Positions 8,370 through 20,215 of a stretch of 64,000 nucleotides of DNA are shown one piece after another (the stretch's first letter is position 1; every line of letters begins with the position of its first letter). This stretch comes from Lactifluus volemus (taxonomy: Eukaryota; Basidiomycota; Agaricomycetes; Russulales; Russulaceae), in NCBI GenBank assembly GCA_022376515.1, contig WTXI01000126.1, forward strand, positions 1 to 64,000, in the 5' to 3' direction. The translations under genes and the position numbers were made by a program. The notes under the pieces are model-generated. The model did not search any database. It had not been told where the DNA came from and saw only the letters and a list, made by a program, of their open reading frames with translations.

Positions 8370-8831
8370 TTCTTGGTAGGAGTGGGTGGATAGAGGGGTC
8401 GTTGGTTCCGGTTCTCCCGTGCTCTCATCATCTTCGCTGTCTTCCCTTATTGCATTAAGAGCGCGGTTGTCCGGGTGCTGAGCATCGTTCTCACGCCACC
8501 ATCCCGCCCCTGCTGCTTCATTGAGTCTGAAGGCGGGGCAGGATTTGAGTATTTCGTGGTGGCGAAGTACGGCGTGCCAGACATCGTTGATAAACTCTAC
8601 GCGGACTGACTCTCCTTCTTGCGCAACACAGTAACACCGGTCCGTGGGGTTCCAGTATATACTGCCTTTCACATGCGCGGGTAAGTCGTCGTTGTATCGG
8701 GTTGGTACGGGGATTAGTGTTTCGTCGTCGGGGAATTCTATTCTGAGGAGGGTCGCGCTCATATTGCAACTGCAAGTACGCTGACTTCTGAGGCAGTTCT
8801 GGCAAAGGGATGAGAATCTAGGCGCCGTCAT
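8365..8831 (-). CDS. gag: Gag N-terminus of the older copy, interrupted
   Basis: The protein matches the first ~130 residues of the young gag with few substitutions. Here an ATG at 8831 lies in the gag frame, giving an N-terminal extension with cysteines (CQNC and CSC). In the young copy that codon is ACG. The ORF is cut at 8365 by the nested insertion and continues at 508-1. Confidence 0.75.
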
Positions 8832-9084
8832 GTTCTAGTTCCGGGTTAAGCGTTTCCAATAGGATCGTCTCGCTTCTGTAGTCTTCTAGACCGTTGCTCA
8901 AGATCTCGTCTGCTTGCTCAATGGTCTGGGCAAGTTTGTGGAGTTCCGTCAGGAGCCTCTGCTTCTTTTCACCTGTAGCTAGGTCGAGTAGGAGGAGTGC
9001 TGTATAGTATTCCTGCTCCGCGGAGATCCGGATGGCGAGCACCTCTACCAGATGTTCAATGCGGTCGTTCGTGGGTTCTGCCAC
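8818..9084 (-). CDS. ORF0 of the older copy
   Basis: An 88-codon frame, collinear with 982-1248, again lacks any ATG and opens at GTG (9084). Conservation of an open frame in two diverged copies is the main evidence that ORF0 is translated. Its end overlaps the gag-frame ATG at 8831. Confidence 0.5.
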   Translation of the reverse strand: MAEPTNDRIEHLVEVLAIRISAEQEYYTALLLLDLATGEKKQRLLTELHKLAQTIEQADEILSNGLEDYRSETILLETLNPELEHDGA

Positions 9085-9114
9085 CTTTCAGTGGTGTGTG
9101 GGAGCTTGGACTTA

Positions 9115-9558
9115 TGTTAGAGACTAGCTGTTCCTAGTTCCTAAAATAGGATCAAGTTGTTCAGGAGGGACCAACAGAGACGCAAGTCTGAGTTGGGTCT
9201 AGCTAAGTTATAGCACTTAGAGGGCTTCAAGAGAGAGAGATCACAAGGGGACTTTGTGAGAGGGTTCAAGAGGCTAGTATTGGAGAGAAGTCCAAGCTGG
9301 AGAGCAAGGACACAAGACGAAGAGTCTTATATACTGTACAGGGCAAAGGGCGAGTGACATCAGTAATGATGTCATGAGCCTGGGTCTAACTACGACGTCA
9401 TCGAAGTTCTAGGCTAATGATGTCATAAAGGTCACTGTGAGTCATGAACACACTGTTCTGTGTCGTACAAGGTGAGGCTCTGTCCGTAAGTGAGAATATA
9501 GACGGAAATGAAAAACATGAGGTCACAGGGAGGCAAAGGTCCAGGCAAATCCGTAACA
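9115..9558 (-). repeat. 5' LTR of the older copy
   Basis: About 444 bp in reverse orientation, ending CTAACA at 9115 and starting TGTTACGG at 9558. It keeps the TATA box, bZIP-like motifs and the 11-nt self-priming sequence. Confidence 0.93.
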
Positions 9559-9878
9559 CATGGAGAGCGACTTGAGGGTGTCCTGGATCACAGAGAGGTC
9601 CAGGGATGCAGGGGCAGGGGGAACGGGAGGGTCAGAGGGAGGGGGGATAGGAAGGGGAGAATGCTGGGGAGGGACAAGAGACGCTGGATCTCAGCAGCGG
9701 CCCCAACAGGATCCTCAAGCAAGGCAGCGTCAAGGTCGATAGCGAGCGAGGTTACACGGTGATGGACACTTTCAACTTTGGAAAAGTCAGCAAGAGTGAG
9801 AGGGCGGAGAGCAGGAGGGGGGTAGGAGGGGCAGAGTCCACAGGAGGGGACAAGAGACGTTTCTGGCAAGGAGGCATG
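9559..9878 (-). pseudogene. Unidentified protein-coding remnant cut by the older LTR element
   Basis: On the minus strand an ATG at 9878 opens a frame that, after a shift in a run of six C (near 9820), reads like a real protein (RPLTLADFSKVESVHH, then DLDAALLEDPVGAAAEI). After a second shift it continues as a Pro-rich segment and ends in SLDLSVIQDTLKSLSM, running straight into the older LTR at 9558. It may be a host gene or the gag of another element. I do not recognise the family. Two single-base frame breaks could be errors. Confidence 0.35.
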
Positions 9879-11117
9879 ATAGAGATGATGGTGGTGAGTC
9901 CAATCGGATCAACTCGAGTTGTAATGGGTAGAAGACAAAAAAGGGAAGGTTTTCTTACCACCGCACGCCCCGGCCCGAGATTCCACGTTTTGGTTTGTCG
10001 CGCTTCTTGATGACAGCGGGGGCACGGTTCACGGCCCCCGGCGCCTCCTCGTTTCAGTTTTTCAACGACCTCAACACCTACACATTTTTTGATCGCCTTT
10101 GAGCATGTCTAGTCGACATTCCTCATATTTTCTCTTTTTGTTTGTTCGCCGCAGGCCACTCGCAGTCCCTTCCCTGCATCACAACCTCTTTCTTTCACCC
10201 CTGAGCTCATTTCTCCTTTTCTGGGCTGACACCGCGACGCGAGTGGTGACTACAGTTGGAGCCTGTCAGACCCTCTGACGTTGTGCTTGTCACCCCTACT
10301 TCAAGGACTCTCCAGTTCCCCGTGCCTCGTCAGGCCTCTCGTTTTCGTCTGTTTTTGCTTCCCACCAATCACCAGTTCTCCTGTGTTTTATCAGCAAATG
10401 CTATGTTCTCCATCTCCAATGGTTGTGGAAAATACTGTAGCTAAGTCGGGTCCAGCTGCCAATGACATTGCTGCGCCAGGCTCACTGGCACAGTCTTCAG
10501 GTCGTCGGCAGTGTCCTCGCGTAACATCTTCGTTCCGTAAAAAGCATCCGCGTGCCACTTGCTCAGGCTGTCATTGCGATCCCATGTTATCGGCAGTGGA
10601 TCTTCATCCTACAGATACAGTATAGACAGAAAGTGTCGATCAACAACTTGAACTGGCAAGCTCCCATGAACACGGGGGATCAAAGGATTTACCGTATCAG
10701 AATTCAAGTTCACATGTCAAGCTGCTACGTATCACCACATGCAATATATTATGTTTGAGCTGAATGATATTGCTTCTTTGGATGAACCGCGAGCTCAAGC
10801 GCTCAGCGCTCGCTGCACATGATCAGGGTCTGGTCGAGGGCGCCTCAGGTGTTAGTGAACCTCGGTTGAAATCTACGCACCTCGGCTACCTAGTTAGAAC
10901 CCGGTGTACCATGGCCCGCATGATAAGTTACGCAGCCTAATGTAGCCGGGATTTCTACCATTCTTGGTGACGGACAGCGACCCTTTGGAGCTATAAAACT
11001 TAACATTCGATGCCGTTAGATCTCGCCACATTTTCCACCACGCTCGCCCAACCCCTTCATCGTTGACATCGGGAAACTCACTACTCCTAGTCCTCCGAGT
11101 CTGTTGCCCTTAGGTTA
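9879..11117. other. Spacer upstream of the first DUF6534 gene
   Basis: There is no convincing gene. A plus-strand frame at 10401-10625 contains a basic, Cys-containing stretch (RKKHPRATCSGCHC) that may be a transposon-protein scrap. TATAAA at 10992-10997 lies 126 bases before the ATG of the next gene and is conserved in the other copies. Confidence 0.4.
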
Positions 11118-13076
11118 ATGTCATCTCTCAACAATGTTTTAGGGCCATTATTGATCGGTCTTGTATTCTCGTCAATGTGCGGGGTCACCTCTCACGTAGG
11201 CTCTCAATGGACAGACCTGACAAAGTATGAACAGATTATACGGCGTGATATGTCTGCAAGTCTACTCATACTGTACTCGCCACTGTGAAAGGGACAGGCC
11301 CTTTCTAAAGTCCTTTGTATGTGCTGTCTTTCACTTGCCTTCCCATAGTATTTTTACGGCATTTGTCTAGGTTGTAATGATTCTGTACGGCTACACCATG
11401 ACCAGTGTCGCCACTGCGTGTCTGATTTTGAACAGGATATTGAACTCCCTACAGCTAGCCTTTCTCGTGCACGGATACTATTTGGATGGCGTAACGAACT
11501 TCGGCAATTTCGTTGCAGATCTCAGGGCCAGTCCATGGTGTGTATAAAATTCTATGAGCCTTGATATTGATCTCTAACTCGAGCGCCATAACAGGAGCCT
11601 TTTGTTTCAGACCGTTTTTGGAAGTATGTACTCGTATTTCTTCCAAATCGAAGTACGCATGCTTAACAATGGTTATCATAGTCCTCCTTTCAATCACCAT
11701 TCAGCAGTGCGTCACTCAATCCTTGGTCTGTTTGCCATATGATCCCGCATTGAGTTTCACATCAGGTATTATGCTTGGAGAATTTACAAGTGTACGTGTA
11801 TCCAAGTAATGGCTCGAGTTGATCGTGGTTTATTTATTTCTTGTGGGGCAGTGAGCATGGGCAAGATTTACATCCCAATTCTCATTGTGATGCTCCCCTT
11901 GCATATGCATATACTATTCATTGATAATGTCATTCCTAGGTGATATTAACATTATCTGAGCTATGTAAGCAAGTTTCCATTGTCTACTGTTCGGGGGCTT
12001 ATCGTTTTGATAGCAGTTGGAATTGGTGCGCCATGGATCATGTTCAGCCTCCACCTCTGACCCTATTGCATCTGCTGTACTCAGTTTATGTCGTCCAATG
12101 GCAAGACCCAATTTTGTATTTTCACTGAAAGTAGCTTATGGTATTATTAGCTTTCAATACCCTAACTACGAAGGGAAATTTTCAATTGTACGTGATTCAT
12201 ATCGCATTTGTTTTGTTACTCAACTTTCTCTCTTGCAGCCGTTCCCGGTTTCTGGGCTCTCGTTAGAAGTCGTATCTGACCTGATTATCACCTTATCTAT
12301 GGTGCACTATTTGGTTGTGCCAGTGCGAGGCTCAACAGTGAAGCGGTGAGTGAGCGTACCGCGTGTCAAGGAACCATGAGAGTGAGGTGACGATTACACA
12401 GCTCAGCCACTTCGCTTACTGCGATACTCGTATTCTATTGCATTCACAGCGGGTTGATTACACTGTCTGTGGTCTGGTCATCATCTACTCCAACCTATCA
12501 TGACTTTTTTCTTGCAGAATATTCGCAATAATATGCCTTGCTACTGTTGGTATTTTCCGTGGTAATTGTTGTATTCATCTTGCTGATCAACACACAGTAC
12601 GTATGCTACCCTCGTTCTCTCGTCTATGCTCCATTTTTCTCCATCCTTGCACGTCTATATTCTTGCTCCTTTTTGGCCATGTGCGTCCATGCCTCCTACT
12701 CTTTCACTTTTAGATGTCCTCACTGACATGGCCCACCCTATCTGACCGTAGCCTCAATTCTCGTGACAACCTTCGCACAGTGTTCCGCTCGGACACCGGA
12801 TTTGCGACCTTTTCTATCTCATTGACCACACCTACCCCACATCCTGTCGTCAACACCACAAATGTGGCACATGGCATCGGCAGTAGTAACCGATTCCTCA
12901 AAGAGGCCGACACACTACAATTCGCTAAATATGGAGGATTATCACATGGCACGTTGGACTCTGTTACAGACAGACATGAGGATAAACCAAACCCTCCGAC
13001 GGGTGATCATGGTGTACTAGGACTTATTCCTCTGTCCTCGCCTCGTTCATCTGGTACATCACCAGCTGATGTATGA
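11118..13076 (+). CDS. DUF6534-type seven-helix membrane protein, copy A (multi-exon)
   Basis: Exon 1 encodes MSSLNNVLGPLLIGLVFSSM (helix 1), with a GT donor right after. Exon 2 (from about 11244) reads LYGVICLQVYSYCTRH then DRPFLKS, the family's helix-2 signature. Later exons give SSKSKYACLTMVIIVLLSIT (helix 4) and, around 12250-12346, a segment ending in the TM6-type motif YLVVPVRGSTVKR. The tail (12714-13076) holds LNSRDNLR and a Ser/Thr-rich cytoplasmic end, stop TGA at 13074-13076. About ten short introns are implied. DUF6534 proteins are fungal seven-helix membrane proteins of unknown function. Exon boundaries are approximate and integrity is not proven. Confidence 0.7.
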
Positions 13077-13929
13077 TATGCTGTACTTACGATCTTGATT
13101 GTTGCTCTTCCCTGCAATGTCTCTTAGGATCGAAAACGAAGACAGATCTTGGCTCCGATATTCCTTATTGGAGCAAGCGATTTGGATTTGCCTACGCCAC
13201 CCGCTCTATTTGGAACACCGTGACCATCTTATCAGCAGTGTTTCAGAGAACGTTTTCGGACAGATCAAGAGCGCTCACTGGATTCTCACAAAAAGAGCAT
13301 AGAACATTCATATCAATGATTCACCGTATCATATCAAGTTGCTACATATCACCACATGATCCTTGACCCACTCCACAATACTGAGTGTTTTGCACATTTA
13401 CATCACGAAAATCTGATACTATATGGCATCACCATCAGAGCTAACTTTATTTTGTTATTGACATTGTAAGGTCAGCCATGTGGCTGGCTTCGAAACCTCG
13501 CTCTGTACGCTCCTGGTTCGTCGTCTCATCCTTCTCGTCTTGATGAGAGGGGCACGATATCAGCTCGGCCATAGGCCCGTCTTCTGAAACCTCACGCTGC
13601 ACAACTACCCTCCTTGTCTCTTTCATGTCAGTGCTTCTGACGTGCCTGGTATGTGTGTGGCTCCGTGTTTCCCCCGAAGAGAGCGCGACCATCCCATAAA
13701 GCTTTATGAGAGTGCACACGACTTTGGAGGTTGTTAGTGTTCATCCTCAATTCTCAGCTTTTTGTTTCAGCCCCCTTTGTACTTCTCGTCTTTCTCTTAG
13801 TTTCCTTACCTCCTTCTGTCTCATTCACGCCCAGTTTTCGCCTCCTCAACCTCGTTTCAATTCCGTTTTCGGGCTCTTAACATGTTCTTCCTTCCTCGCC
13901 GTCAAATGGTCAATTCTGGGAGAATGTAT
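13077..13929. other. Spacer with a minus-strand ORF tail
   Basis: A minus frame at 13447-13719 (MKETRRVVVQREVSEDGPM...) looks like a charged, disordered C-terminal tail of a membrane protein, but no upstream exons are recognisable. Otherwise I see no gene. Confidence 0.3.
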
Positions 13930-14560
13930 GGTATGTGCACGGCAAGAGGAAGGAAACTAGCTGACGTGGCAGGAAATAAGGCTTCGGTTGTGAGTGGCGT
14001 ATCAGCCGAGGGCATCGCCCATACTGGGTCCGTAGTGATGGGGCGGCTCTGGATACCGTCGTGTAGAGTTTGGGTGGTCAGTACGTCTCAACGCAATGAA
14101 TTGCCGATCATCGCACATCACATGTGCTTGTTCGTTCACTAAGAACACACCTACTTTGACCGGGGCGGTCTTTCTCTTTGTCCCCCAAGATTTTTCCGTA
14201 GCATGTCTGGAAAGACCATACAGAGATGAAAACCAGGCTATTTCACAGGAATGATAAAGCGAGAATAATGTAGGAGAGAGAGACGCTCCATCTAGAGTGA
14301 TTTTGTTGACGGAGATAACAATTGAACGGAATAGGTCCCCGATTTGTTCAAGTTCAATGAGGTGGCGATCTTACTTTCTGATTCAGGCTGCTGCGCCAGT
14401 AGGGCGTAAGATGGACGCGAGAGACGTGATATACCTAGTACGCAGAGGACGTGACAGTCGAGAGGCATTCGACGGTTGACTCGAACCCTTGCTGACAGCG
14501 TGTGAAAGTCGGACCGGGCAGCTCCGAGTCCGTTTCAGTGGCAGTGGTCCTCAGCCGCCA
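13930..14560 (-). pseudogene. Relic 1 of the mL38 (MRPL35) gene
   Basis: The sequence aligns collinearly by eye with parts of the functional gene at 32380-33480: the segment with CCGTCGTGTAGAG (14060), the GTTCGTTCACTAAGAACACACC segment, the GACGCTCCATCTA segment (14282), GGTGGCGATC...ACTTTCTG, and the presequence part. It is full of indels and stops and cannot be translated. It lies downstream of DUF6534 copy A. Confidence 0.6.
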
Positions 14561-14689
14561 CCAAACGAAAATGCAGGCATGCAACGAATACATTAATGCA
14601 AAATATGACGTTGGGAGAGGCTTTGATCACGGTATGTTTGAAATGGATGAATGAAACGCAGAGATATGCCACTGATATAATACTAGGGG

Positions 14690-15300
14690 AGCCACTCCCT
14701 CGTCACACGAAGCCGAGCGTATTGCCCGTCCGAATCTTGGGTCTGACGGTCCGGTGCAAGTCCTAGCGGCATGCGATCTTGAGTGTGTTGACGGAGATGG
14801 CAGCTGAAAGGAATAGGTGATATTCGAGAGGTCCAAGGCCCCTTTGATTCACAGGCGCTGTTCAAGCTCCACCTCAGAGGTGACGATATACTTTCTGATT
14901 GATATCCGCTGTACCAAATATGTAAACAAGTTCCAGTGAAGACAAATACGAACACAGTCCCATCCGTTCTAGTCCACTCCTCACTCGTACTGCAGCAATC
15001 AATAATGCAGGAACAAACAGTGTCAAATACCGGTCGGGCTGGAGATTGAGGACTTTCGAGGCCAATATTTACAATTGGAAGAAGTGGTGGTTATCTCGGG
15101 TTCCAGGTCTCGAGGCCTACAACTGGGCGACAGAGTAGGGGCTAGCCTAGTAGAGTGTGGGTGAACATTACAGACGTAGTAGACTTCGTACGCAGAGGTG
15201 TGGACATGGGATTGGGGCGTACGAAGGAAACAGCTGTGACGATAGCCGGGCCGGGCGGCTCGGGAACTTTCACGTGGGCACTGAACGCAAGTCGAAGTTA
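14690..15300 (-). pseudogene. Relic 2 of the mL38 (MRPL35) gene
   Basis: A second degenerate copy. CGATATACTTTCTG (14883) and the following exon/intron stretch match 32990-33030. The 15060-15270 part (GAAGTGGTGG...CGGGTTCC...GGGCGACAGAGTAGGG) matches the presequence-coding exon at 33310-33420. It is untranslatable. Confidence 0.6.
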
Positions 15301-16836
15301 GGAGAGCATGTGGTCACAATACTGTATGTTTGCAAAAGGGGGCATTAGGCGATGATATGAGTGGCTCTCTGAGGCACGTTGAACGCAGAGATATGGTCGC
15401 GGAGCGTTATCAGCTACAGTAGGCAAAAAAAACCAGTAAGTGGCATAATGTGCTCTAGGTGCGTGACTCGCACTGGCATGCAAAAAGAAAAACTCTGGCT
15501 CAAGTTCAACGTTCAATTTTCAGCTGCCAGCCGCCATGGCGTTTCTTTACTAGGCTGTGTGGTCCATCCACACAACTTAAAACTTCGACGTTTGTGAAGA
15601 TCTTGTTGCGAAAAAAGCATCCGAATATGACCGATCTGAGTCTGTATCACCTTTTCGGCAAGTGAAACTTTACATCACACCCTCGGAACGCTTTCGGAAT
15701 TGATGACATTACAGTTTTACAACGAATGGTTCATTCTTTACTCCGACATGAGTGCGGCGTTCTTGTGCGCGCCCACGTTCAGACTTCAGTTTCACTAGAT
15801 ACCTCAGACATCGTGCGTACATTTGTGCTGATAGCACGTGGTATGTTTGAGGTCTGAAGATCTGAAGACTCGCTCTACCCATGCTTTAGCAGTACATCCT
15901 GTTGTCATTCTGCTACAGACGACCTCCCATTTGCACTTACAAGTCGCTACAACAGAGGGCGCTGGTCAACATCAACGGCACTCAGATGACTCTCACGAGA
16001 AGCAAGATGGACCAAGTCATTACTCATTCGTTATTGTGATCAATGACTCACATTCGCCACAGAGATCCGCATCTCAGGTTGTTCAAGTTGGCATGCTAAT
16101 TTGAAATGTCTGAATTGCCTCATTATATTGGTTCAGGGGACCCTTCGGTTAGAATCTTCATTTTTGGCCTGCCCTAAAGTCCTTACTGTATGCAGATTTA
16201 GACCTCATTCGTTGGCCGCCTCAGGCTACTTTCAAGTTGTTACCGGTTATAAATGACCCCGTGTTGTCATGACGCCGGGTATGGCCACGATGACCATCGA
16301 ATCATAAATTAGTCGGAACCGCGCCTGATGCGTTAGGTTAGGCAATGCGGAAATGCTCCCTGTCTGGAAGGGCCTAGGTGGGCGTCGCATGAATCAAGTT
16401 TCGTCGTGAGCGACACAACCCAAATAACGTACAATACAGACTAGCTTTGCCGTTGCTGATCGTACACATATTCTCCACCCCAAGGTCCCCAACCGACCCG
16501 CATCTGATGTTGATGGCTCCCGTTATCACCTACCCTGGCCAATTATGGGGTCTAGTTGATGCCAACTCGCCGGACTTTAGAGACAATCTGTAATATGACC
16601 TTCTGATGTGGCGACGTTGGGATAGCTTACGAGTCATTTTCAATGGCTATTGGTACCGTCAACTCTTGGTCACCAGTGATGGGAACACTACAAAGAGCCC
16701 TTCAGGTCTATAAAACCTGCCAGTGTCATCCGATGCCGTGCCATCTCACGGCGGTTTATACGGCGCTCTCCCAGTCCCTTTATCCATTTAAGTTGACATC
16801 AGCAAACCAAAGTACTCTTCTGTCACTGTTGTAATA
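15301..16836. other. Spacer and upstream region of DUF6534 copy B
   Basis: From about 15780 to the gene this matches 23388-24300, so it is part of a ~3.1-kb duplicated unit. A degenerate exon-like stretch (about 16110-16290) resembles 23600-23760 and, more weakly, a frame at 39920-40180. TATAAA at 16709-16714 is 128 bases before the ATG. Confidence 0.5.
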
Positions 16837-18861
16837 ATGCCAATGCTCTCCCTTGACGTGAACAATATCTTGGGGCCATTATTCCTGGGTGTTGTATTCT
16901 CGTCGATGTGCGTGATGACTCTCACTCTCAGGCTCAACGGATAGACCTGACAAAGGAGAACTAGGTTATACGGCGTGATATGTCTACAAGTCTACTCATA
17001 TTTTACTCACCACTGTGAGAAGGACAGGCCATTTCTAAAGTTCTTTGTATGTGCTGTCATACACCTCCCCTTGTTCGATGTCACACGGTGTTTACGGTAT
17101 TGTGCCCAGGTTGTAATGCTTCTGTAGGGTCACACTGGCACTGTTCCGACAGTTGGCATGTCTTATTTTGAACAGGATATTGGATTCCCTACACCTTGCC
17201 TTGATCATCCATGCATACTATATTGTCTCAGTGACGAACTTTGGCAATGTTTTTGCAAATCTCACCGGGGGGCCTCCATGGTTTGTATTAAAATTCTGCT
17301 ATGATTCGTATTGGTTTCGAGGTTGAGGATCGTAACAGGAGTTTCCGGCTCCAGACTTGTTTGGAAGTATGCATGTCTTACAAAATCAATGTATGCGTAC
17401 CTAATGACCGTTACCGTACCCTAGTTGTTCTTGCGGCTGCCACTCAGCAGTGCGTCCCTCAGCCCTTCCTCTTATTCCCAGATGACCTCGCATTGACTCG
17501 GGATTTCATATCAGGTTTTATGCTTGGAGAGTTTTCAAGTGTACGTGTGTTCGAGTCCCAACACTGTTCAAAAGCAGATCCATTGCTTATTTCCCTTGGG
17601 ACAGTAAGCATGGGGAAGATTTACATCCCAATCCTCATCGTAGCCCTCCCTTTCGTTGCTTGGCTATCCACTAGTTCATTGATGATATCATTTCTAGGTC
17701 GCCATAACCTTATTTGAGCTAGGTAGATTCTGTCTCCATCGTTTACAGTTGAGAAGTTTACTTGTTTGACAGGAGTTGGAATCGGTGCGCGATGAATTGT
17801 TCGAATTTTCAGCTCTGACTCCGAGCCATTCAATTGCTCTACTGTCCCTAGTTTTCGTCTTCAAGTGGCAAGTATTATCAGGGCATTTCCACTGAATAAA
17901 GGCTTATGATCTTCTCAGCTTTCAGTACTCCTCTTACGAAGGGGAAGCTTTGATTGTACCCCATTTCGATTGCATTCCCCAGGCTTTTTGTCGCTAAATC
18001 TTCCATATTTCAGCCGTACACGACCACTTTAATCTCGTTAGAACTCGCATGCGATATGATCATCACCTCAAGTATGGTGTATTACCTAGTCATACGAGGC
18101 TCAAAAGTGAAGCGGTGAGTAAACCTATGGTGTGTCAAACGACCATGACGCGAGTGATGTGGTGGTGCTGCGTAGGTCCAGCACTTCGCCAGCTAGGACA
18201 CTTGCGCTCTACTGCATTAACAGCGGATTTCTCGTAGTGTTCGTTTCTCATTCGTCGTTCACTCTACCCTCTTGTGACTTTGTCCACAGAGTATTTGCAG
18301 CATTGACTCTCACTACAGTTGGTATTTTCCATCGTAAATGCTGTATCTATCTTGCTGATCGCACGCAGTACCTATGCTATCCTCAAAGTCGCATGTACGC
18401 CCCATTTTTGTTCATCCTCGTGCGCCTCTACTCCTGCTCTTTCATGGCAATGTGTGTCCATCCGTTCCACTCCTCCATTTCCAGGTGTCCTCGCGGACAC
18501 TAATCTATCCAACTGCAGACTGAATTCCCGGGACCGCCTGCGCAACGCGGTCCACACGAGCACCGCATTCGCAATCTTTTCTGTCTCTTTGACTGCACCT
18601 GCCACATGCCCCGGCGCCACTGGCAACACCACGTCAAATGGTGACCATGGCACTGTCGGTCTTAACAAATTTTTCAAAAAGTTGACCACGCTCCGATTCA
18701 CTGAGGATGGAGGAATATCTGATGGTACATTGGACTCTGCCCCAGACACACGTGAGGACAAGCCATTGCCCTTAAACAATCTTCCGAGGAATGGCCAAGC
18801 CATAGCATCTATTCCTCCGCCTTTCAATCATTCATCTGGTTTACCCCCAAGCCATGTATGA
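16837..18861 (+). CDS. DUF6534-type seven-helix membrane protein, copy B
   Basis: Exon 1 is MPMLSLDVNNILGPLFLGVV with FSSM, then a GT donor. After an intron ending CTAG, exon 2 gives LYGVICLQVYSYFTHH. Another exon (about 17175-17280) reads RILDSLHLALIIHAYYIV followed by SVTNFGNVFANLTG, the classic helix-3 and loop. Around 18020-18115 comes ELACDMIITSSMVYYLVIRG followed by SKVKR, then TLALYCINSGFL, MYAPFLFILVRLYSCSFMAM and the tail LNSRDRLRNAVH, ending at 18861. The exon near 17350 seems to lack one T relative to copy C (ACTTG against ACTTTG), which breaks the frame, so the gene may be inactive or the base miscalled. Introns are inferred. Confidence 0.68.
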
Positions 18862-19256
18862 TATGCGCTTGGATGAGACTATACAGTAGATTACAGGTTT
18901 TACACTTATCTTGCAAGTATTGGCCGCAGGAGGTCAGAGGAGCCGAGGAAGGAAGCGTCATTGTCAACGGTGCCGCTGGCCTGGGGGCGACCCGGGATGG
19001 ATCACGCACGCTCCCCGTTGGGGGCGGGCGCCCAGACCATTTCACTATACCCCTTCGTATTTCACACTGACCTATATTCTTTTTAGATAGTCCTAGTATA
19101 TTTTTTCCGAGGCCCCTCGCATATTTCATGAGGCCGCAGCCCCATTCGAGGACCAAGCGCGTCCGCTCGTTATTTCTCGCCTTCACACATGTTTTAGCAC
19201 TTATTGTGGCAATTTGTAGATAATAGCTACGTTGACTTGACGCGTTAATCTCGCAG
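18862..19256. other. Junction between DUF6534 copy B 3' flank and helicase fragment
   Basis: Similarity to the 3' flank of copy C ends near 18915. The following GC-rich stretch has no recognised origin and no gene. The matching flank resumes only near 22885, so about 4 kb was inserted here. Confidence 0.5.
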
Positions 19257-20207
19257 GCTATCGGGAACGGTGAAACACAAAGGAATGAAGATAACGGATC
19301 GGTTGCCATATTTCAACCCGAGCGGCAGCTGTCATCAGCTCCGTTATCTTCACTCAATGATGGCCAGCGTCGAGCATACGACCTCATTGTAGGACACCTC
19401 TCTGAAACGTTATCGGGAAAGGAACCAAAGCCATTACGAATGCTTTTGTACGGTGAAGGGGGCACAGGCAAATCAAAAGTGATCCAAACGGTCACGGATG
19501 CTTTTAAACAAGCCGGTAAATAATAAATTCTCGATTAAATTCATGTTAATCCAATCCACTGAGCGGTTTCTTATTGTGTTCTATCCTTCAGGAGTTGAAC
19601 ATATCCTCGTGAAATCTGCATACACTGGTGTTGCAGCATCTTTAATAGGAGGCAAAACCACACACACTGTCGCTGGTATTTCCGAACGCGCATCTGGAAA
19701 CATGAGCCACGTTACGAAATCAAAGTTGCAATCGTATTGGAAATCGAAGGCTTATCTGATCATTGACGAGTTCTCGATGATATCGAAATCCTTTCTTTCC
19801 AAAATTGAGAGGAACGTGTCGATTGGAAAACAAGGATCACAGATCTTCCCGGACTGGACGTTTGGAGGACTGAACGTGGTGTTGTGTGGTGACCTTCACC
19901 AGTTTCCACCTGTTGCCAAAGGTTCTGGAGAATTTCTTTTCACGCCGAACAAGCCAGGAGTAGACTCTCAAGAATGCCAATCTGGTGGCGAGATTTACAA
20001 GGAGTTCAAAACGGTCGTCATTCTGAAAGAACAGAAACGTGTGACAGATCCAGTTTGGCATCGAATGTTGACTCATCTCCGAGCTGGCGAAATGACCATT
20101 GAAGACGTTCAAATGTTGCGCGAATTGGTTATCGGACATTCTTCTGAGTCGGACGTCGACTTTGGTGTAGAGCCATGGTCGAACGCGGCACTCGTAACTC
20201 CTCGACA

Positions 20208-20215
20208 CGCCGTAC
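20208..20215. repeat. 8-bp target duplication CGCCGTAC, left
   Basis: Identical to 21700-21707, flanking the TIR element. Confidence 0.88.

Larger units (their letters stand above)
8365..9558 (-). mobile_element. Older chromovirus copy, 5' part (LTR, PBS, ORF0, gag start)
   Basis: In minus orientation this holds the 5' LTR (9115-9558), the PBS, ORF0 (8818-9084) and the first part of gag (ATG at 8831 or 8762), interrupted at 8365 by the young element. The gag and ORF0 frames remain open. The LTR differs from the young LTRs at several scattered positions (for example near its start and around the AP-1-like site), so this copy is clearly older. Confidence 0.92.

Noticed and set aside
18372..18827. 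151-codon minus-strand frame over DUF6534 copy B
   Set aside because: It is antisense to the last exons of copy B; the same shadow recurs at 25710-26297 over copy C.
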